Shown here in pieces: positions 8,948 to 16,966 of a stretch of DNA of 64,000 bases. The stretch is from Roseivivax sp. THAF197b (GTDB lineage: Bacteria > Pseudomonadota > Alphaproteobacteria > Rhodobacterales > Rhodobacteraceae): positions 3,337,501-3,401,500 of the forward strand of contig NZ_CP045318.1 in NCBI RefSeq assembly GCF_009363255.1. The letters are read 5' to 3'. A model generated the notes under the pieces. It ran no database searches, was not told the DNA's origin, and saw nothing but the letters and a program-made list of their open reading frames with translations. Every line of letters begins with the position of its first letter. Positions within the stretch are counted from its first letter, which is position 1. The position numbers and the translations under genes are program-made.

Positions 8948-9922
8948 TCAGGCGGACAGATCTTCGAGAAACCGGTCGCACCATTGGCGGACCATTGCGG
9001 AATAGGGGGCGGCAGGGTCGGACATCTCGCGCAGCTCTTCGACGATCCGGTCGCTCAGCGCCGAGAGCGTGCGTCCGACCCGCCGCACCGCCGGGTCGGC
9101 ATGGGATTCGAGATCCGCGGCCATGGCGTCGATCTCGAAGATGAGACCGCGCAGGAATTCGAGGTGCTTCAGCACCCGCGCGCGATCCTGCACGAGGCCC
9201 AGCCGATTGAGCCCGTAGACCTGGATCGACACCGCCCCACGCTGCGACAGATCGAGCGCGGCGGCATGATCGGCAATCGCCGCACCATCGCCCAGCGCCG
9301 CCACGGCGGGAGCAGCCCCCGGCGCACGTTTGGGCAGGGCCAGCGGCCAAAGGTCGCCCGGATCGAGGTGAAAGGCGATATGCTCCATCGGGTCGTCGCG
9401 GCAGGGATCGAGCAGGAAGGCCTCCTCGCGCTCCAGCGCATCGGTGTCGCGCGCAGCCCGCGTGCCACCCACGGGAAAGACATCCTTCTTGCCGGACTTG
9501 GCGTCGGTCATCGCGCCTGCGACGAGCTCTGCCAGAGAGGCGGAGGGATCGGGCGCCTGCTGCTTGCGGCGGCGATTGCAGTCGATGCAGGACGGCAGGA
9601 GATTGTCCCAATCCATCGCGATCCACCAATAGCCCGGATGTTCGGGATCGTCCGCCACCGCCCCCTTCGGGCGGTAATGCTCGACATCGACGGGGGCCTG
9701 GGCCGAATAGAACGTCTCGCAATAGGCGCATTTGCCATGGAACAGATGTTCGAGCGCGGCCTTCACCTCATCATGTTTGTAGGCCTTGAAGGAGAAGCTC
9801 TTGTCGCGCGTGGCGGGATCTGCGCGATGGGCGCGGACGCGCTCCAGCTCGTTGCGACCGGGGCGTCCGTCTTCCGTCAGCGCCTTCGGGGCGGGGATGT
9901 CGCGGCGATTGACCTGGCGCAT
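8948..9922 (-). CDS. PtuB-like HNH nuclease (TIGR02646-type)
   Basis: 324 aa. The zinc-stabilised HNH fold is intact: C65 and C68 (KCAYCE), catalytic His82 in VEHYRPKG, Asn107 in DWDNLLPSC, C112 and C115, and Asn116. Such proteins are the nuclease partner PtuB of Septu and of Septu-like retrons. The ATG at 9922 shares one base with the stop of the ATPase gene (TGATG) and follows AGGAGG by 7 bases. A GTG three bases earlier is possible but less consistent with the partner's N-terminus, since both proteins begin MR-V-R then PAPK. The protein is homologous along most of its length to residues 1-260 of the ATPase gene product. Confidence 0.9.
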   Translation of the reverse strand: MRQVNRRDIPAPKALTEDGRPGRNELERVRAHRADPATRDKSFSFKAYKHDEVKAALEHLFHGKCAYCETFYSAQAPVDVEHYRPKGAVADDPEHPGYWWIAMDWDNLLPSCIDCNRRRKQQAPDPSASLAELVAGAMTDAKSGKKDVFPVGGTRAARDTDALEREEAFLLDPCRDDPMEHIAFHLDPGDLWPLALPKRAPGAAPAVAALGDGAAIADHAAALDLSQRGAVSIQVYGLNRLGLVQDRARVLKHLEFLRGLIFEIDAMAADLESHADPAVRRVGRTLSALSDRIVEELREMSDPAAPYSAMVRQWCDRFLEDLSA

Positions 9923-12093
9923 CACCCCGCCTCCTGCGAGAGCGCGCGCTTGATCCGGGCCTTGGTTTCTTCGCGCAATTCGCGGCGCGTCTCGGTCCGC
10001 GCATTGCGAGCCTCGATCACATATTCCGCGACCGCCTCCTCGACGATGCGGGCCACTTCGGTGGAGCCCACGGGCAGCGCGCCCTGCACCTCGGCGCGAA
10101 ACCGCGCGAGGGTGGATTGCACATCGGCAGGCAGGGGCGTCTCAACCTCGCCCGCGGCGCGTCCCACGGCCAGCGCGTCGGCCAGATCCGCCATCGCATG
10201 GCCCGTCCGCGGATCGTCGGTATCGAAGAGATCGAACAGATCCGAGGTCAGAAGCTGCTCGATCGTGAGCTTCGTGACATCCGGCAGCTCGCGCAGCGTG
10301 TCGACGAAGACCGGCAGATCGGTGTCGCGCGACTGCCCCGGCACCCGCTGCAGCACCATGACCTCGCCGTCGCGCATGCCGCGCAGGCAGAGGGGGTCGT
10401 GGGTGGTGACGATGAAGGTCATCGACGGGAAGGCGCGGCGCAGCCCGTCCATGATCGACACCTTCCAGCGCGGATGCAGATGCGCCTCGACCTCGTCGAT
10501 GAGCACGAGGGCGCGCGCGGCTTCGAGCGTGGTGAAGTCGTCCCGCGCCATGATCCAGCGCATCATGTCGCAAGTGAGCGCAAGGATCGTGCGAAAACCC
10601 GACGACACCGTCGCCAGAGGCGTGCGCAGCGACACGCCATCCTCCTCGACGACGACGAGGCAGCGCTCCTCCTCGCGCTGGATGATGCGGAACCCGCCGC
10701 CCATGACGACCCGCAACGCGCGCACGACCATGTCGAAAGGGGCCTCATCGAGCTCCAGCAGCCATCGTTCGGGGTTGGACAGAAGATCATCGGAATGAAA
10801 GAGCGACCGTACGGGCCGGTCCGCCCGCCAATTGCGCTGCGCGGACTGGTAGTGGCGGTAGGCGCCATAGGCGAAGATCGGCAGATTCGAGATCTCGGGG
10901 CCGCTTGTGGCAAAGCCCTCCGGCGTAACGGTCAAGACCCGCTCGGAGGTGGTGTCGCCCGCGCGGTAGGTCAGGCGGACCTCGGCGGCCTCGCGCGGCT
11001 TCATCCATTCGACGCCCATATAGCGCGGATCGAGCAGATATTGCTGCGCCGTCTCCCCCAGCTTGTCGCGTCCGGCATCGGACAGCGCCGCAAGCGTGAC
11101 CCCTTCGAGCAGCGAGCTTTTCCCGGTGGCATTCTCGCCCAGGATCAAAAGTGCGGCCGCCGTGTCGGGATCGGGCGCGTCCGGCAGGGTGAGCGTGATT
11201 TCGGAGAGGGCCTTAAAGTTCGTGATGCGGATCTCGGTCAGGCGATGGGGCGGCGTCTGGGTTGAGACAGCCTCGGGGGACGGTGCGGCGCTGCCGACTT
11301 TCAAGGCCTCGATAAAGGCCTCACGACCTGGCCTCTGCTCAAAAAGGAAGGGTTTCAGAAAGGTGAGAAGCCCGGAAAACGGCTCCGTCGGGAAGGGAGA
11401 CCATAGCGGGTTTACAATTAGGTTGTTCAGCGCATCCGCGATCGCCTGATTGCGGCGCGCGACCAGATCGGGACGGTTGAGATTGAAGTGAAGCGCTGTC
11501 GCCCGCCCGCGTTCGCTGATCGGATAGAAAAGGCCGGTTGCCAGCGCTTGTCCGGCCATGGGGCGCGCTTCGAAATGGGTCTCGAAGATATCGTCATCGA
11601 TGCAGGGGTCGAGAAGAAGCGCCTCCTCTGCCTCGATCCAGGCGTCGGGGACAGCGCCGTACTTGAGCTGGATCTCGTAGTCTTCGGGCGTTGGCACAGG
11701 CATGCGTGTCCCGGTAATGGGGAAGCTCTGCCTTTCGCCGGGATGACACTCGCGACAGATCGGATAGAGGTTCTGCCAGAACTGCGCCATCCAGCCGTAA
11801 TAGATATGCGCATCGGGCAGGTCAGGATCATCGATGCCGTTGGGCGGCCGGAAGCGGAACGGCACGAGATCCGGCCGGGCCTCCTCGCAGAAGGCGCATT
11901 TGCCATCGAAGAGGGTCAGAAGCTCCGGCAGGATGGGCGGCTTTTCCGGCAGGGTGCGATCCGGCACACGGGTCTGGGCGCGCTCTTTCTCATCGAGCGC
12001 GAGATAATTCAGCATTTCCCGGCCTGCATTCTGGAACGGTGCAGAGGACAGGAGCTTGGGCGCGGGGACGCGGGATCGGTCAACAAAACGCAT
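9922..12093 (-). CDS. AAA ATPase with N-terminal degenerate HNH domain (PtuA-like fusion)
   Basis: 723 aa. Residues 1-260 are an HNH-like module: C66/C69 (KCAFCE), C113/C116 and Asn108 remain. The position of the catalytic His is Arg80 (PFRFRPP) and the last Asn is His117, so it is probably inactive. Residues 284-600 are an OLD/RecF-like ABC-type ATPase: LTEIRITNFKAL, Walker A GENATGKSS (319-327), SSGFRTILAL (497-506), Walker B LVLIDEVEAHLHPRW (529-543) and TTHDP. A charged helical tail ends the protein. This is PtuA architecture plus an extra module. The ATG at 12093 was chosen because it aligns with the HNH protein; the open frame runs back to a TTG at 12150. Neither start has a good ribosome site. 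Confidence 0.88.
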   Translation of the reverse strand: MRFVDRSRVPAPKLLSSAPFQNAGREMLNYLALDEKERAQTRVPDRTLPEKPPILPELLTLFDGKCAFCEEARPDLVPFRFRPPNGIDDPDLPDAHIYYGWMAQFWQNLYPICRECHPGERQSFPITGTRMPVPTPEDYEIQLKYGAVPDAWIEAEEALLLDPCIDDDIFETHFEARPMAGQALATGLFYPISERGRATALHFNLNRPDLVARRNQAIADALNNLIVNPLWSPFPTEPFSGLLTFLKPFLFEQRPGREAFIEALKVGSAAPSPEAVSTQTPPHRLTEIRITNFKALSEITLTLPDAPDPDTAAALLILGENATGKSSLLEGVTLAALSDAGRDKLGETAQQYLLDPRYMGVEWMKPREAAEVRLTYRAGDTTSERVLTVTPEGFATSGPEISNLPIFAYGAYRHYQSAQRNWRADRPVRSLFHSDDLLSNPERWLLELDEAPFDMVVRALRVVMGGGFRIIQREEERCLVVVEEDGVSLRTPLATVSSGFRTILALTCDMMRWIMARDDFTTLEAARALVLIDEVEAHLHPRWKVSIMDGLRRAFPSMTFIVTTHDPLCLRGMRDGEVMVLQRVPGQSRDTDLPVFVDTLRELPDVTKLTIEQLLTSDLFDLFDTDDPRTGHAMADLADALAVGRAAGEVETPLPADVQSTLARFRAEVQGALPVGSTEVARIVEEAVAEYVIEARNARTETRRELREETKARIKRALSQEAG

Positions 12094-12162
12094 TGAAATA
12101 CGGTCTCGAAACAATGCGACGATGCTGGCACGGCGCCCGATTTCAGGCAAGCGCGGGAAACC

Positions 12163-12744
12163 TTACCCCAGCGCCTCCGCCACGCGGGCGCGCAATTCGG
12201 GCAGGAGGTCGGCCTCGAACCAGGGGTTCTTCTTCAGCCAGGCGGTGTTGCGCCAGGAAGGATGCGGCAGGGGAATGGTGTCCGGCGCATGATCGCGCCA
12301 GGCGGCGACGGTCTCGGTCACGCCGGCCTTCGTGCCCAGGTGGTAGCGATGCGCATAGCCGCCGATCACGATGCGCAGCCGGATCGCGGGCAGTGCCGCC
12401 ATGACCGCATCATGCCAGGTCGCGCGGCAGACGGGCGGGGGCGGCAGATCGGAGCCTTTCGCGTCATAACCGGGAAAGCAGAAGGCCATGGGCACGATGG
12501 CGATCCGGGACGTGTCATAGAAGCTGGCCGCATCGATGCCGAGCCAGTCCCGCAGACGCACCCCGGACGGATCGTCGAAGGGCTTGCCCGAGGCGTGTAC
12601 GCGCGCGCCCGGTGCCTGGCCCGCGATCAGGATGCGCGCTTCGGGCGCGAACCAGGTCACGGGGCGCGGCGCATGGGCGGTTTTCGTGGCGGCGAAGCGA
12701 TCCGCGCAGAGGCGGCAGGCGCGGATATCCCTGGCGATCTTCAC
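12163..12744 (-). CDS. Uracil-DNA-glycosylase-family protein (family 4-like, Fe-S type)
   Basis: 193 aa. It has the uracil-pocket motif ILIAGQAPGARVHASG (about residues 38-53) and the C-terminal motif PLPHPSWRN. Four Cys lie at C10, C13, C88 (AFCFPG) and about C105 (PPVCRATW), the pattern that holds a 4Fe-4S cluster in family 4 enzymes. Expected role: removal of uracil or a related base from DNA. The GTG start lies inside a 14-bp tandem repeat in which GTGAAG recurs, so the start is uncertain. It is 69 bp upstream of the ATPase gene on the same strand and could be read with it. Confidence 0.82.
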   Translation of the reverse strand: MKIARDIRACRLCADRFAATKTAHAPRPVTWFAPEARILIAGQAPGARVHASGKPFDDPSGVRLRDWLGIDAASFYDTSRIAIVPMAFCFPGYDAKGSDLPPPPVCRATWHDAVMAALPAIRLRIVIGGYAHRYHLGTKAGVTETVAAWRDHAPDTIPLPHPSWRNTAWLKKNPWFEADLLPELRARVAEALG

Positions 12745-12794
12745 GGGGTTAGCTTCACGGGGAGACCTTCACTGGGCAATCGTCACCGGGCGAG
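12739..12794. repeat. 14-bp tandem repeat, four units, across a gene junction
   Basis: Units CTTCACGGGGTTAG, CTTCACGGGGAGAC, CTTCACTGGGCAAT and CGTCACCGGGCGAG follow head to tail. On the minus strand each unit supplies GTGAAG or GTGACG. The array covers the last codons and stop of the L,D-transpeptidase gene, the 38-bp spacer and the GTG start of the uracil-glycosylase-like gene. Because 14 is not a multiple of three, the repeated GTGs fall in different frames. Confidence 0.75.
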
Positions 12795-13298
12795 CGTCTC
12801 GGGGACGATTAGGCGGGTCTCATAGCGGATGCGCGGCGCGATCCAGCGCAGATCCGCGGGGCGGAAAGCCACGCAGCCTGCGGTGGGAAAACCCGGCCGA
12901 CGCTGTGCGTGCAGAAAGATCGCGGAGCCCCGGGCATATTCCGCCCGCGGCCAGTTCCAATCCGTCAGGATCACGATGTCGTAAAGCGGATCGGCGCGGC
13001 GCAGATGCTCATGGCTGTGCGGATAGGGCGCGCGGACCATGAGGTTATAATCCTCGTCCTCTGGATCGTCGGACCAGAGGTCGCCGGGCCGGATCGGCAG
13101 CGCCCAATCCGCGGGCCGCGCCAGCCGGTCGGGACGGTAGAGCATGCCGACGATGCGGTGCACGCCCACGGGCGTCGCACCATCGCCTTCGCGCTTCTCG
13201 GCGCGCACCCCGCCCCGCCCGATCGTGACCGGGAAGCGGCGGCCGAGAAACCGCAGCGCGGTCGGGGTCAGGACCATGTCGTGGGAACGTGCGATCAT
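12783..13298 (-). CDS. L,D-transpeptidase family protein (YkuD/ErfK-like, no visible signal)
   Basis: 171 aa with the YkuD catalytic signature: His in GSAIFLHAQRRP and Cys in FPTAGCVAF, spaced as usual. The N-terminal strand VTIGRGGVRAEKREGDGATP and the substrate-side GDLWSDDPEDEDYN are also typical of the short L-alanyl-D-glutamate or L,D-transpeptidase-like group. Family members cross-link peptidoglycan through meso-DAP or anchor lipoproteins. No signal peptide is seen, so export is unexplained. It reads into the glycosylase-like gene through the tandem repeat. Confidence 0.82.
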   Translation of the reverse strand: MIARSHDMVLTPTALRFLGRRFPVTIGRGGVRAEKREGDGATPVGVHRIVGMLYRPDRLARPADWALPIRPGDLWSDDPEDEDYNLMVRAPYPHSHEHLRRADPLYDIVILTDWNWPRAEYARGSAIFLHAQRRPGFPTAGCVAFRPADLRWIAPRIRYETRLIVPETLAR

Positions 13299-13390
13299 GG
13301 CACGAGTGATACCGCAGGCGACGCCCGGGTCAATGCGCGCTTTGGAGGGGGTGGCGCCCCTCTCTGCGTGCCCCGCCTGGCCCGGGCGGC

Positions 13391-13480
13391 GGAGCGAGGG
13401 GCCAGCCCCTCGCGCTCCCCGGAGGTATTTCTGGTCCGGTCGTGACAGGTGGACGGGACATCCCCCAAAGGTGGGCCGCG
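13391..13480 (-). repeat. Intergenic repeat family 1, copy 3 (minus orientation)
   Basis: Read on the minus strand: a GCGGCCCAC box (13480), core TGTCACGACCGG (13447-13436), GAAATACCTC, then the stem-loop GAGCGCGAGGGG / CCCCTCGCTC. It is downstream of ribA, in the same orientation as that gene and opposite to copy 2. Confidence 0.75.
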
Positions 13481-13513
13481 TTGGCGGAAAGCGGGCGCGC
13501 GGATATGTGGCCG

Positions 13514-14608
13514 CTAGAGCAGATGGCCGGACTTCTTGGCTTTGGTCGCGAGGTAATGCGCGTTGAACCGGGTCTCGCCGACCTTCAGCGCCACGCGTTC
13601 GGTGACGGTGATGCCCTCATCCTCCATCCGCGCGATCTTGGCGGGGTTGTTGGTCAGAAGCCGCACCGCGCCGAAGCCCAGCGTCTGAAGGATCTGCGCG
13701 CCGAGGCGGAAGTCGCGTTCGTCATCCTCGAAGCCCAGGCGATGATTGGCCTCGACCGTGTCGAAGCCCTGATCCTGCAGGGCATAGGCGCGCATCTTGT
13801 TGGCGAGCCCGATGCCGCGCCCCTCCTGGTTGAGATAGAGTAGCACGCCCTGCCCTTCGGCCCCCATCTGGGCCAGGGCGGCATTGAGTTGCGGGCCGCA
13901 ATCGCATTTGAGCGAGCCCAGAAGATCGCCCGTGAAGCAGGCCGAGTGCAACCGCGCCAGAACCGGCGCGTCGCGATCCGGGCGGCCGATCTCGACGGCG
14001 TAATGTTCCTCCGACCCGTCATCGGGACGGAAGATATGGAGCCGAGCCTGTTCGGCATGGCGAAGCGGCACGCGGGCCGACACCACGCGCGACAGGGGTG
14101 CGAGCACCGACAGATGCGGTGCTGCGATATCCGCGTCGATCCGGGTCAGACCCTGCGGCGCGGGCGCGCGCCCAAGCGGCACGACGAGGGCTGCGGGCAG
14201 AAGCCGCGCGGATTTCACCAGCGTCACGGCGAGGCGGTGCAGATCCGCGCTGCCCTCCCGCCGGGTCTGGAGCGGGCCCTTCATCGGCTGATCGAGGTCA
14301 TCCGCCGGATCGGCCACGCCCTGAACCCAAGGCAGATCGGCCGCGTCAGGCAGGATGACCCGCGCGACATCGCCGTCATAGGCCCGGGCGCGTAAGGTCG
14401 CGGCCCGCCGTCCGGTCAGGGTCAGATCGACCGGCAGCGACAGGGCCTGCACCGCGCGCAGACGCTCCGGCGTCAGCGTTTCGGCGGCCAGAACGAGCGC
14501 CGCCCCGGATGCGCCTTCCAACAGGACGGGCACGCCCATGCGCAGATCGCCGCGCGCGCGGGCAATCGTCTCTGTCAGGTCGGGCGAAAAGGCGGTGCTG
14601 GAGGTCAT
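13514..14608 (-). CDS. ribA: GTP cyclohydrolase II with N-terminal extension
   Basis: Converts GTP to 2,5-diamino-6-ribosylamino-4-pyrimidinone phosphate, the entry to riboflavin. 364 aa, longer than the roughly 200-aa E. coli enzyme. The first 160 residues resemble a remodelled DHBP-synthase-like half without an obvious active site. The C-terminal catalytic half has the zinc Cys set in CFTGDLLGSLKCDCGPQL, then YLNQEGRGIGL and the GTP-binding RLLTNNPAKI. M at 14608 was chosen because family members start close to the ARGDLRMG helix. ATGs at 14614 and a TTG at 14629 are alternatives; none has a good ribosome site. Confidence 0.93.
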   Translation of the reverse strand: MTSSTAFSPDLTETIARARGDLRMGVPVLLEGASGAALVLAAETLTPERLRAVQALSLPVDLTLTGRRAATLRARAYDGDVARVILPDAADLPWVQGVADPADDLDQPMKGPLQTRREGSADLHRLAVTLVKSARLLPAALVVPLGRAPAPQGLTRIDADIAAPHLSVLAPLSRVVSARVPLRHAEQARLHIFRPDDGSEEHYAVEIGRPDRDAPVLARLHSACFTGDLLGSLKCDCGPQLNAALAQMGAEGQGVLLYLNQEGRGIGLANKMRAYALQDQGFDTVEANHRLGFEDDERDFRLGAQILQTLGFGAVRLLTNNPAKIARMEDEGITVTERVALKVGETRFNAHYLATKAKKSGHLL

Positions 14609-14727
14609 CGGCATACAATTCTGTAACAATTCTGGGCGGTTTACACGACGCCGTGAGAGAGTTGCAGCAAAACTTGCCGGACCTCCCGGCCGCTCACATT
14701 TCTGTCACGATAAAAGGAGATCGCGAC

Positions 14728-15414
14728 ATGGCTCAACTCAAGAATATCCTGCTCGTGGACGACGACGAGGACCTCCGCGAGGCATTGGCGGAGCAGCTCG
14801 TCCTGACAGAGGATTTCGAGGTGTTCGAGGCCGAAAGCGGCGCGCAGGCGATGCAGAAGGTCAAGGAACAGCACCATGACCTGGTGATCCTCGATGTGGG
14901 CCTGCCGGATACCGATGGCCGCGAGCTTTGCAAGCTGATGCGCAAGCAGGGCGTGAAGGCGCCGGTGATGATGCTGACCGGCCATGACAGCGACGCCGAT
15001 ACCATCCTCGGCCTCGATTCCGGCGCCAATGATTACGTCACCAAGCCGTTCAAATTCCCGGTCCTTTTGGCCCGGATCCGCGCGCAATTGCGCCAGCACG
15101 AGCAATCCGAAGACGCGGTCTTCCAGCTTGGGCCCTATTCCTTCCGTCCCTCGATGAAGGTGCTGGTCGACGAGGCCGAAAAGAAGATCCGCCTGACCGA
15201 GAAGGAAACCAACATTCTCAAGTTCCTCTACCGTGCGCCCGATGGCGTGGTGCCGCGCGACGTGCTGTTGCACGAGGTCTGGGGCTACAATGCCGGGGTC
15301 ACCACCCACACGCTCGAGACGCATATCTACCGGCTGCGCCAGAAGATCGAGCCGGATCCCTCGAACGCCCAGCTGCTGGTGACCGAAAGCGGCGGTTATC
15401 GGCTCATGTCGTAA
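14728..15414 (+). CDS. OmpR/PhoB-family response regulator (CenR-like)
   Basis: 228 aa. The receiver domain has LLVDDDEDLREAL, the phospho-acceptor Asp in LVILDVGLPD (about residue 56), the Thr in MMLTGHDS and the Lys in YVTKPFKFP. The winged helix is at 130-228 (LTEKETNILKFLY, TTHTLETHIYRLRQKI). The closest match by memory is the essential alphaproteobacterial envelope regulator CenR (also called OsrR), but this is a resemblance, not a proven assignment. No kinase lies next to it, so it is an orphan. AAGGAGA precedes the ATG. It is a single transcript ending at a strong terminator. Confidence 0.9.
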   Translation: MAQLKNILLVDDDEDLREALAEQLVLTEDFEVFEAESGAQAMQKVKEQHHDLVILDVGLPDTDGRELCKLMRKQGVKAPVMMLTGHDSDADTILGLDSGANDYVTKPFKFPVLLARIRAQLRQHEQSEDAVFQLGPYSFRPSMKVLVDEAEKKIRLTEKETNILKFLYRAPDGVVPRDVLLHEVWGYNAGVTTHTLETHIYRLRQKIEPDPSNAQLLVTESGGYRLMS

Positions 15415-15510
15415 TTTTTTCGAACCACCGGGAACGCCATCGCGCGATGCGTGTTTCCTTCACAGCCGTCGCATGTGCGGACCCTCACATGCACCTCCCT
15501 GTTGGACTAG

Positions 15511-15541
15511 CCCGGGCCTTTGAGCCCGGGTTTTTTTTTTT
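15511..15541 (+). terminator. Strong intrinsic terminator after the response regulator gene
   Basis: CCCGGGC (15511-15517) pairs with GCCCGGG (15524-15530) around CTTTGA, followed by eleven T residues. It lies about 95 bp after the stop codon. Confidence 0.92.
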
Positions 15542-15620
15542 GGCCGAGGCTTTGGCGCGACCTCTGTGCGCGCATGAAAACAGGCGCGGGATCTGCCCCG
15601 CGCCCTCCGGGTCGAACGTG

Positions 15621-16832
15621 TCAGGTCGGCATCGCGTTGAACGGCGTCACCGGGCGTTCGCGCACCAGTGACGTCCGCAAAAGCACTGCCCCTGCCAGCG
15701 GCAGAAGCGCCGCGCCGAGGAACATGGCGGGCGTGCCGTAGGCATCGGCCGCCAATCCCGCGAGTGCCGGTCCGATGATGCTGCCTGCCGCGGTGGCGAG
15801 CAATGCGGCGGTGAAGCTCATGGAAGGCAGCGTCGGGAACAGCCGCTCCGACCAGAAGGCGAGGACCGCGCTCGTCATCATCACGTTGATCCCCTGAAGG
15901 GCCGCCGACACGGCAAGCGCGGCCCAACTGCCTGCCCAGAGGGACACGGCGGCGAGCGACCCGGCGCCCGTGAGCATCATCACCCGCAAAAGCCATGTCA
16001 GGCCTAGGGATTTGCGCGCATCTTCGGTGAGAAAGCCCGACAATCCGAACGCGCCCAGGATCATGAAGATCATCGCCGGTGCCGCCGTCGCGGGCAATCC
16101 GGGCACGCCGCCGGTTTCGGTGAACCAATCCGCCGCGAAGGAGACGTAGATCGCCGCGGTCGTGCCGTAGATGAAGGCCACGGCATACATCGGCATCGCG
16201 GCGGAGGTCAGCAATTCGCGCCAGCGCTTGCCGTCGCCGCGATCCGGTGCCTTCTCGATGGGATGCAGGGCGCGGCGATTGATCGCCAGAACGCCCAGAC
16301 TTGCGATGGCGAAAGCCGCCCAGCAGATGCGCCAGTCGATGCCGGTCAGCACCATGGCGAGGGCGGCGGCGCCAGACAGGACGATGCCGATGCTGGTGCC
16401 TGTGCTGATGCGCGACAGGACGGTCGGGCGATCTTCGTCATTGATCTTGCGGTGCACCGCGTCGTTATAGGGTGTCCAGGCGAAGCCCGCGCTCGATGCG
16501 GCGATGAAGACGCCGAGCGCCAGCATCGGAACGCCGGTCGCCATGGCCACCAGCGCGATGCCCAGGGTGGCTGCCACCATGCCCAGCAGGACCGGACTTT
16601 CGGGACCGCGCCGCATGAGCAGGGCCTGCGCGATCACGAGGCCCACGAAAAAGCCCGCGAAACCGAGGCTCGAAATGAAGCCGATGGCCGAGCTCGACAG
16701 ATCGAACGCGGCGCGAAACTCCGGCACGAACAGGCCGAAGCCGATCCGGGCGGGCCCGTAGCTGATCGCGGTTGCGGCAAACCCGGCCGCTGAGAGGGTC
16801 TGAAAATACGTGATGGCGTGTCTCCTTTGCAT
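15621..16832 (-). CDS. MFS transporter
   Basis: 403 aa with twelve predicted hydrophobic segments and a charged central loop (HPIEKAPDRGDGKRW, about residues 200-215), a typical major facilitator. Substrate unknown; relatives are annotated as YbfB- or CynX-like uptake or efflux carriers. The ATG at 16832 begins MQRRHAITYFQ, but no ribosome site precedes it. Instead AAAGGAGA lies just inside the frame, six bases before an ATC codon. Start therefore uncertain. It converges on the response-regulator terminator. Confidence 0.88.
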   Translation of the reverse strand: MQRRHAITYFQTLSAAGFAATAISYGPARIGFGLFVPEFRAAFDLSSSAIGFISSLGFAGFFVGLVIAQALLMRRGPESPVLLGMVAATLGIALVAMATGVPMLALGVFIAASSAGFAWTPYNDAVHRKINDEDRPTVLSRISTGTSIGIVLSGAAALAMVLTGIDWRICWAAFAIASLGVLAINRRALHPIEKAPDRGDGKRWRELLTSAAMPMYAVAFIYGTTAAIYVSFAADWFTETGGVPGLPATAAPAMIFMILGAFGLSGFLTEDARKSLGLTWLLRVMMLTGAGSLAAVSLWAGSWAALAVSAALQGINVMMTSAVLAFWSERLFPTLPSMSFTAALLATAAGSIIGPALAGLAADAYGTPAMFLGAALLPLAGAVLLRTSLVRERPVTPFNAMPT

Positions 16833-16911
16833 TGCGAATGCAAAAGTCGCCGCGCCGTTCCGTGCCGGATCAGTATGTCGCAGGCGGTCTGTACTGCGCG
16901 GCCGCAGCCAC

Positions 16912-16945
16912 AAAAAAAGGCCCCGGACGCGATGCCGGGGCCTTT
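16912..16945 (-). terminator. Intrinsic terminator of pnp
   Basis: On the minus strand GGCCCCGG (16942-16935) pairs with CCGGGGCC (16926-16919) around CATCGCGT and runs into TTTTTTT (16918-16912). It starts about 22 bp after the pnp stop codon. Confidence 0.88.
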
Positions 16946-16966
16946 CGATCTTTCATGACAGCGGGA

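Noticed and set aside
8948..9922. Calling the HNH protein a restriction or homing endonuclease
   Set aside because: There is no methyltransferase, intron or intein context, and the sequence pattern (VEHYRPK, LLDPC) is that of the PtuB/TIGR02646 group.
9922..12093. Looking for a retron reverse transcriptase or ncRNA next to the PtuA/PtuB-like genes
   Set aside because: No reverse transcriptase motif (YxDD) or msr/msd-like region is present within the surrounding genes, so this is not a retron-linked Septu.
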